Part shown: positions 12,300 to 24,199 of the stretch, piece after piece
Layout: each line of letters begins with the position of its first letter
Position numbering within the stretch: position 1 is the first letter of the stretch
DNA from: Siphonodentalium dalli
Taxonomy: Eukaryota > Mollusca > Scaphopoda > Gadilida > Siphonodentaliidae
Reading direction: 5' to 3'
Length of the DNA: 64,000 nt
NCBI GenBank assembly: GCA_032622095.1
Contig: CP136063.1
Location: forward strand, 27,590,987 to 27,654,986
Notes under the pieces: model-generated
Told to the model about the DNA's origin: nothing
What the model saw: only the letters and a program-made list of their open reading frames with translations
The model's database searches: none
Made by a program: the position numbers and the translations under genes

Positions 12300-13700
12300 C
12301 AAATGAAAATAGAGTTTGTTACACACGGGGAGTCTGCTAAGCAGTATGTCACTAGGTCACTGGAGCATCATCGAATAGTTATTTATCCAAGTGGCTGAGA
12401 TTGAAGTCCGGCAGGTGAATCTAACGTGAGATCAATGTCCAATGCAGAATCTGCAAACGAGTCTATCCATGGCCGGGCAATCAAAACTGCATGTAACGTT
12501 CGAGTGTGCGAAGTAAAGAAATCTCACATGAAATGCAGTTACTATTGACCGCATCAATCAAGGAAGATAAATGTTACTGTCCGTGCAGTGTGAGTAAACG
12601 ATATACACTCCAGCTGGCAAGTCAGCGTCCATCGTCCAGGTGTACACAGCAGGTCAACGTTCTTAATGATAGAACGGTACAACAAGTTGAATATGCAAAT
12701 GTTTGTGGTATAGGAATATTGTCAACAACGGCATCTAAGATAGTTGGTACCTGGTCGCTGGTAGCAAGAAACGTTGAAGCAATGACGTAACGTGTAATGA
12801 GCGATGCAAATGTATCATCATTCTGCAGTTGCAATCAAATGTAGCAACATCAACACCAGCGATACTCGGAAACGACCCGGTAGCATATGCGTTATTCAGG
12901 TAATAATCTAAGGAGCTATGTCTGTGGCAGTGGTGATATGACGACTGTGTATGAGACGTCGAACGAGGAAACTCAGCAACGAGTATTCATTTTGGACAGT
13001 CGGTTGAATAGATATGTCCGATAAGATCGTGAGGACAGCGTCATGAACGATCAATGATGAAAGGCAGTGTCGCTAGATGTGGTTGCAAAACCAATTTCTG
13101 GTCAGGTCTGCGTGTCTAGTATGTCAGCACGGTGCATATTGGAATTTGAATGGTCTATCCCGTGCGACGTCATTAGATTGACTTTCAGTAACAGCCATTT
13201 ATCGTGTTTGGCGAAACCAAAGAGTTCGACGTAAATGACGCGAAATCTGAATAATGTGTTTGTGACAAGGACACAATAAACCCACGTTAGCTAATAAGCA
13301 TCTGGAACCAAGACATGCCAAAATTGCATTGTCAGAGATTTGAACGTGTTCGTAGAGCATTTTTGTAATAGGTAAAGAAAATGGTCATGCAATAAATGAG
13401 GGACATGCACATTAGGAAGGTTGGGTATATGATCAATAACATGTGACCCTATGATTTAAAAACAATTATGTCTTGAATCCTGACATTAAGGGAACGCTAT
13501 ACATATCACCCTAGATTTCCCTAAAGTGGAATTTGAGATGAAGACAATTACTGTGTCAAAACCAAACATCCCTGTTGCGACTACATGTATAATGAAACAA
13601 CCATGTATTTATTTGTTGTGAAATTACTGTTAAAAATCTGGTCAATATCGTCCACCATTCCAGTAAAATTAGAACCAATGTATGATTTCGATTTCGTTAG
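12300..13700 (-). pseudogene. Decayed protein-coding region of unknown family
   Basis: Read on the minus strand, successive pieces look like real protein but change frame repeatedly. Near 13550-13610 is FGFDTVIVFISNSTLG. Near 13300-13450 is HVIDHIPNLPNVHVPHLLHD, followed by a Trp-containing stretch. Near 13130-13230 is YVELFGFAKHDKWLLLKVNL. Near 12940-13050 is VHDAVLTILSDISIQPTVQN. Near 12860 is ATGSFPSIAGVDVATFDCN. At 12622-12834 an open frame contains TILDAVVDNIPIPQTFAYST and a Cys pair. The coherent order over more than 1 kb argues for one large ancestral protein. I do not recognise the family. A transposon or ancient viral structural protein is possible but unproven. Confidence 0.45.
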
Positions 13701-14998
13701 AATGATCACAGCTATTTATGAACAATCACGTGATAATGAAATACCACATAAATAGTATTATTTGTGTGTTTGGTATATACCATCTACGACCATTCTGATT
13801 TAATTATTCTTAGCATTCCATTACCAACATCAGGGTGTCCCTGCACATCACTAGTCAAACCAGGAAAACGAGGGTTTGCACACAGCTCGATCTCCGCTAT
13901 ACCTATTCATTATATCTGGGCAATGCTTTGTCTGCGGACAAATTGGATGCTAACAATGCATGATTAATAATGATTAATGACAAACGATTCCGATCATTAC
14001 AGATACGGTTGATTGGTGTACTGTATGTATAGGCAGTTGGAACCTCATCGGTGCTTACCTATATGGTAATCCACATAACACGCATTATCTGATTTGGGAG
14101 TCTCTGCATACCACATGTTGTTCAGTACCAGTGTACAAGATTAACAGCTAAACGGGATATACATAGACCCGTTGACAAGACATATAAATAAAATTGAACC
14201 TCATGCTTTATGTACAAAAAATTTGGCATTTGTTGCCGGCACTTTATGTAACCGTGCGGTGGCAAAAGGTCGGATACATTTAAGTTATACACGTGGAGAC
14301 TACGAATATCAAGACTATGATTTAAATCATGTATGTGTTATATAGTTCTTTGTTTATCAGTGCTATTCCTTTGGTATACGGAAGTTTAACGTTCAGGATT
14401 GTGTTATGCGTTGTTTGTTATATCCTATCAATAGGATGTATATTTAGTTCCTTGCAAACTTGATTCATATGTCCATTTTTAAACCCCATCCCATTATCTT
14501 AAATCAGGATTAAACAACATGAATGTCGGCTTGTGACCTCATCTAAAAACGTCATCACGACAGTCTCGGCCCGCTTGTCGGGTATCGCAAACGCCTCGAC
14601 ATTTTTAGTCAGACAACAAATAAAAGTTAAAATATATTTGTTATTGGACATTGTTGTTTCAAACAGTCCTTGTATATTGGTGCTTATGGTCGCAAAAAGA
14701 AAAAGGAGGTCGATCCATTCCTTGTATTGGAGCTTTCTGTTGTGATAAATTCCTCACTTTACAAATCATACAAGCGTGAAAAATAATTATGTATATCTTT
14801 ATACATATATGGCCAATAATATTTAAGTTTTGTTGTTGCAAAAGTCTTAACTGTGGAAAAATGTCCTGCTAGATTCATGATATTGTTTGAGTACAGCTTG
14901 TCGAATACTGACGGGAATAAATAAACGTATATCCGGATCTTCTTCGTGATTACTGATGAAGTAAGGACATCTTTTATGACGATATATATATATGTGTG
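13701..14998. other. No supported gene
   Basis: AT-rich sequence with scattered short ORFs (13764-13967, 14533-14745, 14659-14841) and no recognised motif. It ends in a short (TA)n run at 14982-14994, directly before the 66-bp satellite. Confidence 0.4.
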
Positions 14999-16292
14999 GA
15001 TTATCTGTTCTGGAGACCATAATTAAACAGCGATATGTATCCTGGAGTTCTCATGACGGGCAATGATTATCTGTTCTGGAGATCATTATTAAAAAGCGAT
15101 ATGTAACCTGGATTTCGCATGACGGAAAATGATTAACTGTTCGGGAGACCATAATTAAACAGCGATATGTATCCTGGAGTTATCATGACGGGCAATGATT
15201 ATCTGCTCTGGAGACCATCATTAAGCAGCGATATGTATCCTGGAGTTTTCATGACGGGCAACTATTTTCTGTTCTGGAGGCCATAATTAAACATCGATGT
15301 CTAACCTGGAGTTCTCATGGCGCGAAATGATTATCTGTTCTGGAGATCATAATTAAACATCGATATATATCCTGGAGTTTTCATGATGGGCAATGATTAT
15401 CTGTTATGGAGATCATAATTAACCAGTGATATGTATCCTAGAGTTCTCATGACGGGCAATGATTATCTGTTCTGGAGACCATAACTAAACATCGATATTT
15501 ATCCTGGAGTTCTCATGGTGGGCAGTGATTATCTGTTCTGGAGATCATAATTAAACATCGCTATGTATCCTGGAGTTGTCACGACGGGCAATGGTTATCT
15601 GTTCTGGAGATCATAATTAAACATCGATATTTAACCTGTAATTCTCATGACGGGCAATCATTATCTGTTTTGGAGATCATACTTAAACAGCGATATTTAA
15701 CCTGTAATTCTCATGACGGGCAATCATTATCTGTTTTGGAGATCACAATTAAACAGCAATATGTTTCCTGGAGTTATCATGGCGGACAATGGTTATCTGT
15801 TCTGGAGACCATCATTAAAGATCGATATGTATCCTGGAGTTGTCACGACGGGCAATGATTATCTGTTCTGGAGATCATAATTAAACATCGATATGTATAC
15901 TGGAGTTGTCACGACGGGCAATATTTATCTGTTCTGGAGATCATAAGTAGACATCGATATTTATCCTGAAGATCTCCAGAGCAAAGATTATCTGTTCTGG
16001 AGATCATACTTAAACAGCGATATTTAACTTGTAATTCTCATGACGGGCAATCATTATCTGGAGCTCTCATGGCGGGCAATGATTATCTGTTCTGGACACC
16101 ATCATTAAAGATCGATATGTATCCTGGAGTTATCACGACGGGCAATGGTTATCTGTTCTAGAGATCATAATTAAACATCGATATGTATCCTGGAGCTCTC
16201 ATGACGGGCAATGATTATGTGTTCTGGAGACCATAATTAAACCGCGATATGTATCCTGGAGTTCTCATGGTGGGCAATGCTTATCTGTTCTG
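14999..16292. repeat. 66-bp satellite array, segment 1
   Basis: About 19-20 units of a 66-bp tandem repeat. The consensus includes TTATCTGTTCTGGAGACCAT, then AATTAAACATCGATATGTAT, then CCTGGAGTTCTCATGACGGG and CAATGA. Units here are more diverged than in segments 2 and 3. The array is cut at 16292 by a transposon and resumes at 20815. Because 66 is a multiple of 3, a 22-residue repeat stays open in places (for example 15670-15858); I treat that as incidental. Confidence 0.95.
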
Positions 16293-16862
16293 TGAGGTAT
16301 GTAATTTGGTGAGATAATCACATAAGAGCTTCGCGCGGATTGGTTAACGGCTTGCACCAATGAGCTCTTAGTTATTCATGACGCTCATAAATGACAGACT
16401 GACACAATAGAGCTTTACGCGGATTGGTCGACAGTTGGCACGCCATAACCCCAGAGCGCCCAGGGTGGGAATTGACACAATGGAGTCTGTCACGGCAAAC
16501 TACGCCCATACGTGAACGCTCAGATTGTCATAGGCGACACGCGCCGTTTGAAATTACTGTCCGAAAAGGGGTCTTATAATAAATGCATAATAAGAATTCA
16601 AAGAAATACAAACAAATTTATTTCACATAATTATTTAAACATTAAGACATCATACGTGATACACAATAAATGTCACAATGTCGTGTTCTGAAACGCTCAC
16701 TTCCAGTTCATCTAACTGTTCTATACAACTAGACAATTCTATGTCGAAATCAGCAGTCGACGTTTTCTTTGGAGTCGACGTTGATCGGACAGCGAATGTT
16801 TCTGGGACGTCACTGGGTGACTGTGTGTTGACGTCGCTGTCTTCGCGGTAAGTTCAACTCGT

Positions 16863-17898
16863 ATGAATCCGGATTACTGCCATTTCCTACCAGACTTGTT
16901 CCGTCTGATCCAGGAAACACCACGTGTGAGCACAACAACCGTTTTCATTCTGAGGACCCGTCGCAAACAAGTGGATTCTTTGTTCGGCCAAGATACACAA
17001 AAAACATGTTGTTATGGGCGATGCTTGTGTATACTTCAGGCCATCAGTTGGGAGTTGTGAGTGTAAATATATGTATGATGGTCAGTGTGATTTGTTATTA
17101 AATCTTGATAACAAGCACATGGTATACTATGGATGGTTATATAATATTCTCCATTACAGTTTTCAGACTCGATATCCGCTCGCAGCTGGCCATCGTTCAT
17201 CGAAGCAGACAATGACAACTTGCGGTGGGTCTGGAATAACGGACTATAATATTCTACGGAGATCATACAATGCCTTTATTAGACTTCTTGATGTGGATTA
17301 CTATGATGCATTCTCGTGTGAATTATGTGGTCCTGATGTCGATTGTGTGATCATGGATGCTGTGATGATGGGTTGTCGTCGTGATTTAGTTACCGCATTT
17401 AGCCAGGAGGTTGAAACTTCTTCGATGCCAGTCATTAAGGGCAGTTCTCGGAACGATAGAATTTTGGTTACACGTGCCAAGGCTCGACGTCTGCTTTCAA
17501 AATATACGTGCTTGGAGCGTGGACGTTATTCGAAAAAAGTTAGTGAAATGACATCGGCTGATCTTGTGGAAGCCCAACATGTGCCATACTTCAGTTCGGA
17601 GGCGATGAACGCATTCGATCGTTATTGCGTAATGTAATCGACGGAAATTTTAATCTTACAGATCCATCTAACCAGCAAGATTTAGGTTTCACAATGAAGA
17701 CATGCCCTTTGTTAAAAGACATTCTGAAGAGTACGATATGCAGACGTATAAAAGTGACACTATAATAAGAGATACAAACAGCCAAGTAGTAGAACAGGCA
17801 AATAGTGGGCTCCGCCGAATACAAACTCAACTAACGTATATGGCACGCAGCAGTTTTCCTTGCCATCAGGAACATGGAGAAGGCAGTCAGAAATAAAT
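16863..17898 (+). pseudogene. KDZ-like (Kyakuja/Dileera/Zisupton-type) transposon protein, broken and shortened
   Basis: The main open frame (17014-17637, 207 codons) contains CECKYMYDGQCDLLLNLDN. About 80 residues later come FSCELCGPDVDCVIMDAVMM and GCRRDL. This arrangement, a C-x-C/YDG block and then F-x-C-x2-C-G...V-I-x-D-G-like...G-x-R followed by a basic stretch, is what I know from KDZ-type transposon proteins. An upstream frame (16863-17060) joins by frameshift. Past the stop at 17637 the sequence continues as DGNFNLTDPSNQQDLGFT in another frame. It then continues in the frame 17702-17896 with NSQVVEQANSGLRRIQTQL, resembling the C-terminal 'E.xN..L.R...Q..YM' end. Almost the whole expected catalytic region is absent, so this copy is non-autonomous. 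Family assignment is from memory of motifs and needs a profile search. Confidence 0.55.
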
Positions 17899-18165
17899 AA
17901 AACTTTTTGTTTTTGTTATTTGTATATTTTATTTAAATATAAAATGTTTTCATACATATATATGTAGTTTGTTTGTCAATACACATTACACCACTAATTT
18001 GGAACTAGATATAATGTGAGCGCTGAATGGTCATGTTGTCACTAATGAGATTTGCGCGGTGTGGTGACATAATTACACATATAATGGGTAACGCGGATTA
18101 GCAACAATGTATCACATTTCCGCTTAAAAGCTAAGCTCTATTGTGTAATGTGTTTCCGGCGGTGT

Positions 18166-18433
18166 AGATACGTTTGTCGTGGCCGTAGTATAAGCCATCG
18201 AACAATTATCTCCTACAAACCTAACTAACACTCATTGTATACCGGCATTCGCCAAAAATTGATAACATGTACACCATTATATATTGACTAACACCAAAAT
18301 CAAAACATAGGATATCGGGCTCACGCCCTAGATGGCTCCTTGGGCGCTGATGGATGTCCTCGGGTGGCAATATACGCTTGTCGTGCCGTAGTATAAGCCG
18401 TCGAACAATTATCTCCTCCAAAATCAACTAACA
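18166..18433. repeat. Short duplicated segment (two copies about 200 bp apart)
   Basis: GTAGTATAAGCCRTCGAACA followed by ATTATCTCCTMCAAA occurs at about 18184-18222 and again at 18388-18426, in the same orientation with a few changes. This indicates a tandem duplication of about 200 bp inside the transposon. Confidence 0.8.
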
Positions 18434-18558
18434 CTACTAAATTGACAACACTTCCTTTACAGAAATTGTGTATATATATTCAATATTTTTACAAAATATA
18501 TTAAAAACAACCCAAAAAAAATCACAAAAACCAAAAAAATATTCACTGTATATATATA

Positions 18559-19335
18559 TACTAGAAGATGACCCGACTTCGTCCGGGCTTTGACCTTGAA
18601 TTGACCATTTTGAGGTGAGGTCAAACACCAACACCCCAAAAATGATGGAAATCGGCCCAGCGGATACCGGGAAATCGGCCCAGCGGATACCGGGAAATCG
18701 GCCCAGCGGATACCGATTATATACCCTATGCATCAAATTTCGTCCGTAAAAATCCGCCAGTTTAACCCGATTTGATTTCCACTCAAGTATATAAACGCGC
18801 CTCATATACACACGCTCATTAATTATCAAGTTTCAACGTAAAGATAAATTACCATCGGTACCCGATATATCACCAAGACGTCTGAAACAGTCAAATGCAT
18901 CGGCCGGTTAAGCGTTAACGTGATCTAACGTTATGACATCTAACGACGTCATAGAAGTTACGCATTGTTTTTATCCTGATGGAAGATAGTACAACTTCTT
19001 CTTGATAATTGAGACATATAACTAAAACGGATACATACGCATTATATATCGTTGGAAAGATGAAACACGAAAGATTCTCACAGTGTCATTATTATGACTG
19101 GCATTTTATTATTCGCGCTGTTTCGAATCGATTTGTAAGCACCGAACTCAAATGAAAGTCCCGTAACACAGCGTAAAAACAGATTTTACCTCGGCACGTG
19201 AAAAGTTGACCTCGGAACTGAAAATTAATATGCCTATGTCACTTCCCGACCGATAGTACCCTCACATACGAAGTTTAATCGAAATCGAGTCGGTCGTTTT
19301 CGAGTTCATCGCGAACACACACACAGACACACCAC

Positions 19336-19366
<31 letters not shown>

Positions 19367-19390
19367 TCTTCCAAAATATATAATAGATAC
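18559..19390. repeat. Dispersed repeat family B, copy 1 (copy 2 at 25848-26772)
   Basis: It starts with CTAGAAGATGACCCGACTTC and ends in a (CA)n tract followed by CAGATCTTCCAAAATATATA. It aligns end to end with 25848-26772. Near 18649-18715 a 23-24-bp block, AAATCGGCCCAGCGGATACC plus GGG, is repeated three times (twice in copy 2). There is no coding capacity. The copy lies inside the 4.5-kb transposon, so it is probably a nested insertion. Confidence 0.85.
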
Positions 19391-20640
19391 ATCCACATAT
19401 ACCATTGTCTACCATCTTACATATACAACCAATAAACTACAACAAGAACATGAAGCTGATTTCACTTACGCCCGCGCCCTGGGAACCCATTCAAACTGGG
19501 GGAAAACGCAATCATTTCTATAACAGGCACTGCCCGCCACCAATATAATTACAAATTCACTTTCAGAAGCTAGCGCTCATGTCATACACATTCCACTCAC
19601 CTAACAACATCAACCAAGCGGGATCCGGCTTGAAAACCGACCCAGCACTAGCTTGGGGTGGGGCGCAGGAACTACAGACCATAAGTGGTCATAGCTCTCA
19701 ACGAGTTAGGAACGACATATACCAAAATATGTTCGTCCCGCTTGCCGCTCTGACATTTCTTCGGGAGTAGGACGGCTCACGGCTCAAGAACACACTGACA
19801 TGAACTAAATGTATACATAATTTTAACAAAATAAAGAAATTACCAAAAAAAAATATATAACCAAAACATAATATATTGAATGTAATCATGTAATCATATA
19901 TATCTCTGTACAAAACCATTCACATTGTCAACAATTAAAGTCTATCTTGTACATAATCTTTAGATTTACTTCACTTATCGGAACCCAATTAACTCTGCAC
20001 ATAAAATTGTCAGAGTTTTCACCTACGCCCGTGCTATGTGATGTAGGGCGGCCCATCCAGAAACAACGAAATAAACAAAACATACTGTCTCTGCGCATTT
20101 GGCTATAGCAGAATAACGGTATGATGGCGCATTGAATCACATTGAATCACACGCTCTGCCTTGTGGTTGTTTTTTTAAACAACTAACAAACTAACACGAT
20201 TTTAAAATTATAACACGGGCCCCGCTCATTTTTCAGCGCACCAGATGACACGCTCAGCTCAACCATATATTAAAGGGACCCACCGGGTCACTCCTCACAC
20301 CCCATGTTCCCCAAATAATCCATCCATTCAATTCAATCAAAGAGACAACATTAATTCAATTGTGTCCGCTTTTGCCGTGTTCAGACATGACTATTTTCTG
20401 TGTGCCATATCTCCAACAACAACAAACCGTGGGGTGAAGGAGAAGATCACTCGATCTTTTCGACCATCCCGGGCGCTTCGCGCCCATCTACTCACTTTAT
20501 ATTATAATGTGTTTCCCAACGCGCGCAACGTTCATTTGTGTCAGAGCGACCCCATCGTGTTGACGTGCGCGCCTGAAAGTGAAAGCATATCACATTTCCC
20601 TTCATGTCCAGAGGCGGTCGTAATTAAAGACAGTCGCGCT
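19391..20640. other. Internal transposon sequence without a supported gene
   Basis: ORF 20245-20661 (138 codons) has no recognised domain. A GC-rich hairpin with GGCGCTTCGCGCC lies near 20472-20484. Phrases such as TTCACYTACGCCCGYGC recur at about 19463 and 20019. Nothing further can be assigned. Confidence 0.4.
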
Positions 20641-20814
20641 CATTTAGTAAAATCCCTATAGCAATTTGAGCGTGTATAAACAATAAGGCTCAATGGTGTC
20701 TTATTCTCACCCCGGAGCGGCTTCATGTAGAACAAAGCTCCTTTGTGGAAGCTATTTACCACTCCGCGTGAAGCTCATTGGTGATAATCGTGCCAAATTA
20801 CATATATGGTTCTG

Positions 20815-21617
20815 GAGACCATCATTAAAGATCAATATGTCTCCTGGAGTTCTCATGGTGGGCAATGATTATCTGTTCTGGAGATCATAATTAAACATCG
20901 ATATGTATCCTGGAGTTGTCACGACGGGCAATGCTTATCTGTTCTGGAGATCATAATTAAACAATGATATGTATCCTGGAGTTCACATTACGGCTAATGA
21001 TTATCTGTTCTGGAGACCATAATTAAACATTGATATGTATCCTGGAGTTCACATTACGGCTAATGATTATCTGTTCTGGAGACCATAATTAAACATTGAT
21101 ATGTATCCTGGAGTTCACATTACGGCTAATGATTATCTGTTCTGGAGATCATAATTAAACATTGATATGTATCCTGGAGTTCACATTACGGCTAATGATT
21201 ATCTGTTCTGGAGACCATAATTAAACATTGATATGTATCCTGGAGTTCACATTACGGCTAATGATTATCTGTTCTGGAGATCATAATTAAACATCGATAT
21301 GTATCCTGGAGTTGTCACGACGGGCAATGCTTATCTGTTCTGGAGATCATAATTAAACATCGATATGTATCCTGAAGATCTCCAGAGCAAAGATTATCTG
21401 TTCTGGAGATCATACTTAAACAGCGATATTTAACCTGTAATTCGCATGACGGGCAATCATTATCTGTTTTGGAGATCACAATTAAACAGCAATATGTTTC
21501 CTGGAGTTATCATGGCGGACAATGATTATCTGTTCTGGAGACCATAACTAAACATCGATATTTATCCTGGAGTTCTCATGGCGGACAATGATTATCGGTT
21601 CTGGAGATCATAATTAA
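20815..21617. repeat. 66-bp satellite array, segment 2
   Basis: About 12 units. Five neighbouring units around 20960-21290 are almost identical and share TTCACATTACGGCTAATGAT, indicating recent local amplification. The array is interrupted at 21617 by a TTAA-flanked MITE. Confidence 0.95.
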
Positions 21618-22109
21618 AGGCACGGGATGCCTTAATTGTCGAAAATATTCATATTTGTTCCAATCACGGTAAACAGAAAAGCATTAAAACGCATACAGTT
21701 CCGTTCATATATACCATCACCATCGCGTAAACAGCATGTTATCATAAAGTCCTATTATATTTTACCTAAGGAAGAGCCTGATTGTGTTACATGAGACAGC
21801 ACAATGCTACTGGCAAATCACACACAAATGGCATAAACGGCATTTATTAGTTCCATATCAAGAATTCACCAACAAAGAACGCTCTTTATGTTTACCATCA
21901 TAAAAAAACAAACACCAGAAAAGTAACTTTTTATGCTCTTGCTTACATAACAATGGTCAAACATATGACAATAACGTACTGTTTATGCCATATTTCTTAT
22001 TTGTATACCGACAAAGTCGGTCTACATTTTGATGTTTTTTCTGTTTGTGGAGGTTTTTGACGGTGGAAATATTTTCAAAGGATACCCACCGCCAAGGCCA
22101 ACCGAACCT
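21618..22109. mobile_element. 492-bp MITE with TTAA target duplication
   Basis: TTAA occurs at 21614-21617 and 22110-22113, and the 66-bp unit reads correctly when one TTAA and the insert are removed. The left end AGGCACGGGATGCCTTAATT and the reverse complement of the right end AGGTTCGGTTGGCCTTGGCG share AGGYWCGG and CCTT. A partial second copy at 50095 begins AGGCACGGTTGGCCTTAATT, closer to the right end. TTAA duplication points to a piggyBac or Kolobok source. No transposase is encoded. Confidence 0.85.
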
Positions 22110-22113
22110 TTAA

Positions 22114-23838
22114 ACATCGATATGTATCCTGGAGTTCTGATGGCTGGCGATGATTATCTGTTCTGGATACCATAACTAAACAGCGATATGTATCCTGGAG
22201 TTCTCACGATGGACAATGATTATCTATTCTGAAGATCATAATTAATATGGATCATGGAGTTCTCATGACAACAATGATTATCTGTTCTGGAGACCATAAT
22301 TAATCGTCGATGTCTAACCTGGAGTTTTCATGGCTGGCCATGATCATCTGTTCTGGAGATCATATCTAACATCGATATGTATCCTGGAGTTCCGCATGAC
22401 GGCTAATGATTATCTGTTCTGGAGACCATAATTAACATCGATATGTATCCTGGAGTTCTCATGACGGCTAATGATTATCTGTTCTGGAGACCATAATTAA
22501 ACATTGATATGTATCCTGGAGTTCACATTACGGCTAATGATTATCTGTTCTGGAGACCATAATTAAACATCGATATGTTTCCTGGAGTTCTCATGACGGC
22601 TAATGATTATCTGTTCTGGAGACCATAATTAAACATCGATATGTTTCCTGGAGTTCACATTACGGCTAATGATTATCTGTTCTGGAGACCATAATTAAAC
22701 ATTGATATGTTTCCTGGAGTTCCGCATGACGGCTAATGATTATCTGTTCTGGAGACCATAATTAAACATCGATATGTTTCCTCGAGTTCCGCATGACGGC
22801 TAATGATTATCTGTTCTGGAGACCATAATTAACATCGATATGTATCCTGGAGTTCTCATGACGGCTAATGATTATCTGTTCTGGAGACCATAATTAAACA
22901 TCGATATGTTTCCTGGAGTTCTCATGACGGCTAATGATTATCTGTTCTGGAGACCATTATTAAACATCGATATGTTTCCTGGAGTTCACATTACGGCTAA
23001 TGATTATCTGTTCTGGAGACCATAATTAAACATTGATATGTATCCTGGAGTTCACATTACGGCTAATGATTATCTGTTCTGGAGACCATAATTAAACATC
23101 GATATGTTTCCTGGAGTTCTCATGACGGCTAATGATTATCTGTTCTGGAGACCATAATTAAACATCGATATGTTTCCTGGAGTTCACATTACGGCTAATG
23201 ATTATCTGTTCTGGAGACCATAATTAAACATTGATATGTATCCTGGAGTTCACATTACGGCTAATGATTATCTGTTCTGGAGACCATAATTAAACATCGA
23301 TATGTATCCTGGAGTTCTCATGACGGCTAATGATTATCTGTTCTGGAGACCATAATTAAACATCGATATGTTTCCTGGAGTTCACATTACGGCTAATGAT
23401 TATCTGTTCTGGAGACCATAATTAAACATTGATATGTATCCTGGAGTTCACATTACGGCTAATGATTATCTGTTCTGGAGACCATAATTAAACATCGATA
23501 TGTATCCTGGAGTTCTCATGACGGCTAATGATTATCTGTTCTGGAGACCATAATTAAACATCGATATGTATCCTGGAGTTCTCATGACGGCTAATGATTA
23601 TCTGTTCTGGAGACCATAATTAAACATTGATATGTATCCTGGAGTTCTCATGACGACTAATGATTATCTGTTCTGGGGACCATAATTAAACATCGATATG
23701 TATCCTGGAGTTCTCATGTCTGGCAGGCAATGATTATCTGTTCTGGAGATCATAATTACACAGATATATGGGTCATGAAGTTCTCATGACGGGCAATGAT
23801 TATCTGTTCTGGAGACCATAACTTAACATCGATATTTA
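22114..23838. repeat. 66-bp satellite array, segment 3, with 198-bp higher-order repeat
   Basis: About 26 units. From about 22900 to 23530 units follow a repeating triplet: ATCGATATGTTTCC with TCTCATGACGG, then ATCGATATGTTTCC with TCACATTACGG, then ATTGATATGTATCC with TCACATTACGG. This gives a three-unit (198-bp) higher-order period. Edge units are more diverged, as in most satellites. Confidence 0.9.
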
Positions 23839-24199
23839 ATTAAATGTTGATACAGTTACGCATAAGTTGACGGTGAACATGAGCTGTCGCCATGCTGCTA
23901 TTACTAAGGAGTGCATGTGTCAAATGACGCCCACATTGTTGCTCATAGAAGTATCATTTAATTGTTATCTGGCGATATTGGTTTTCTGTCCATCCATTAT
24001 ATATATCAGTCATGGTTTATCTGTTCTCAAGTGAAATCAATTATTGGTATACTGGACTACACGTGACTCATCCTATGATCATTCATCCGTCCGTCCGTAC
24101 ATACATCCGAGCAGATATATTTGCTGCATGTTAACAAATCTAAATGAAATTTGATAAGGCTGTTGGTCACTCAATTCAGCGCAAGTAGCGTTATACATG

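Larger units (their letters stand above)
16293..20808. mobile_element. 4.5-kb DNA transposon with inverted ends inserted in the satellite
   Basis: The left end TGAGGTATGTAATTTGG and the reverse complement of the right end CATATATGTAATTTGG match. Similarity continues inward for about 45 bp, including ATAATCAC and GAGCTTCRCGCGG. The satellite hexamer GTTCTG is present on both sides (16287-16292 and 20809-20814). The 66-bp unit resumes exactly after it, as expected for a 6-bp target-site duplication. Subterminal copies of GAGCTTYRCGCGGATTGG recur at the left end. The interior holds a KDZ-like pseudogene, a 65-bp duplicated segment and a nested dispersed repeat (18559-19390). Confidence 0.8.

Noticed and set aside
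15670-15858. 22-residue repeat protein in the 66-bp satellite
   Set aside because: Same reason: 66 is divisible by 3 and most units contain a stop in that frame.
14999-16286. CRISPR-like appearance of regularly repeated 66-bp units
   Set aside because: There are no unique spacers. The whole 66 bp repeats, the context is eukaryotic, and no cas genes are present. It is a satellite.
20245-20661. 138-codon ORF inside the 4.5-kb transposon as a second transposon gene
   Set aside because: No motif, compositional bias or similarity to known transposon proteins could be seen. It is left unassigned.
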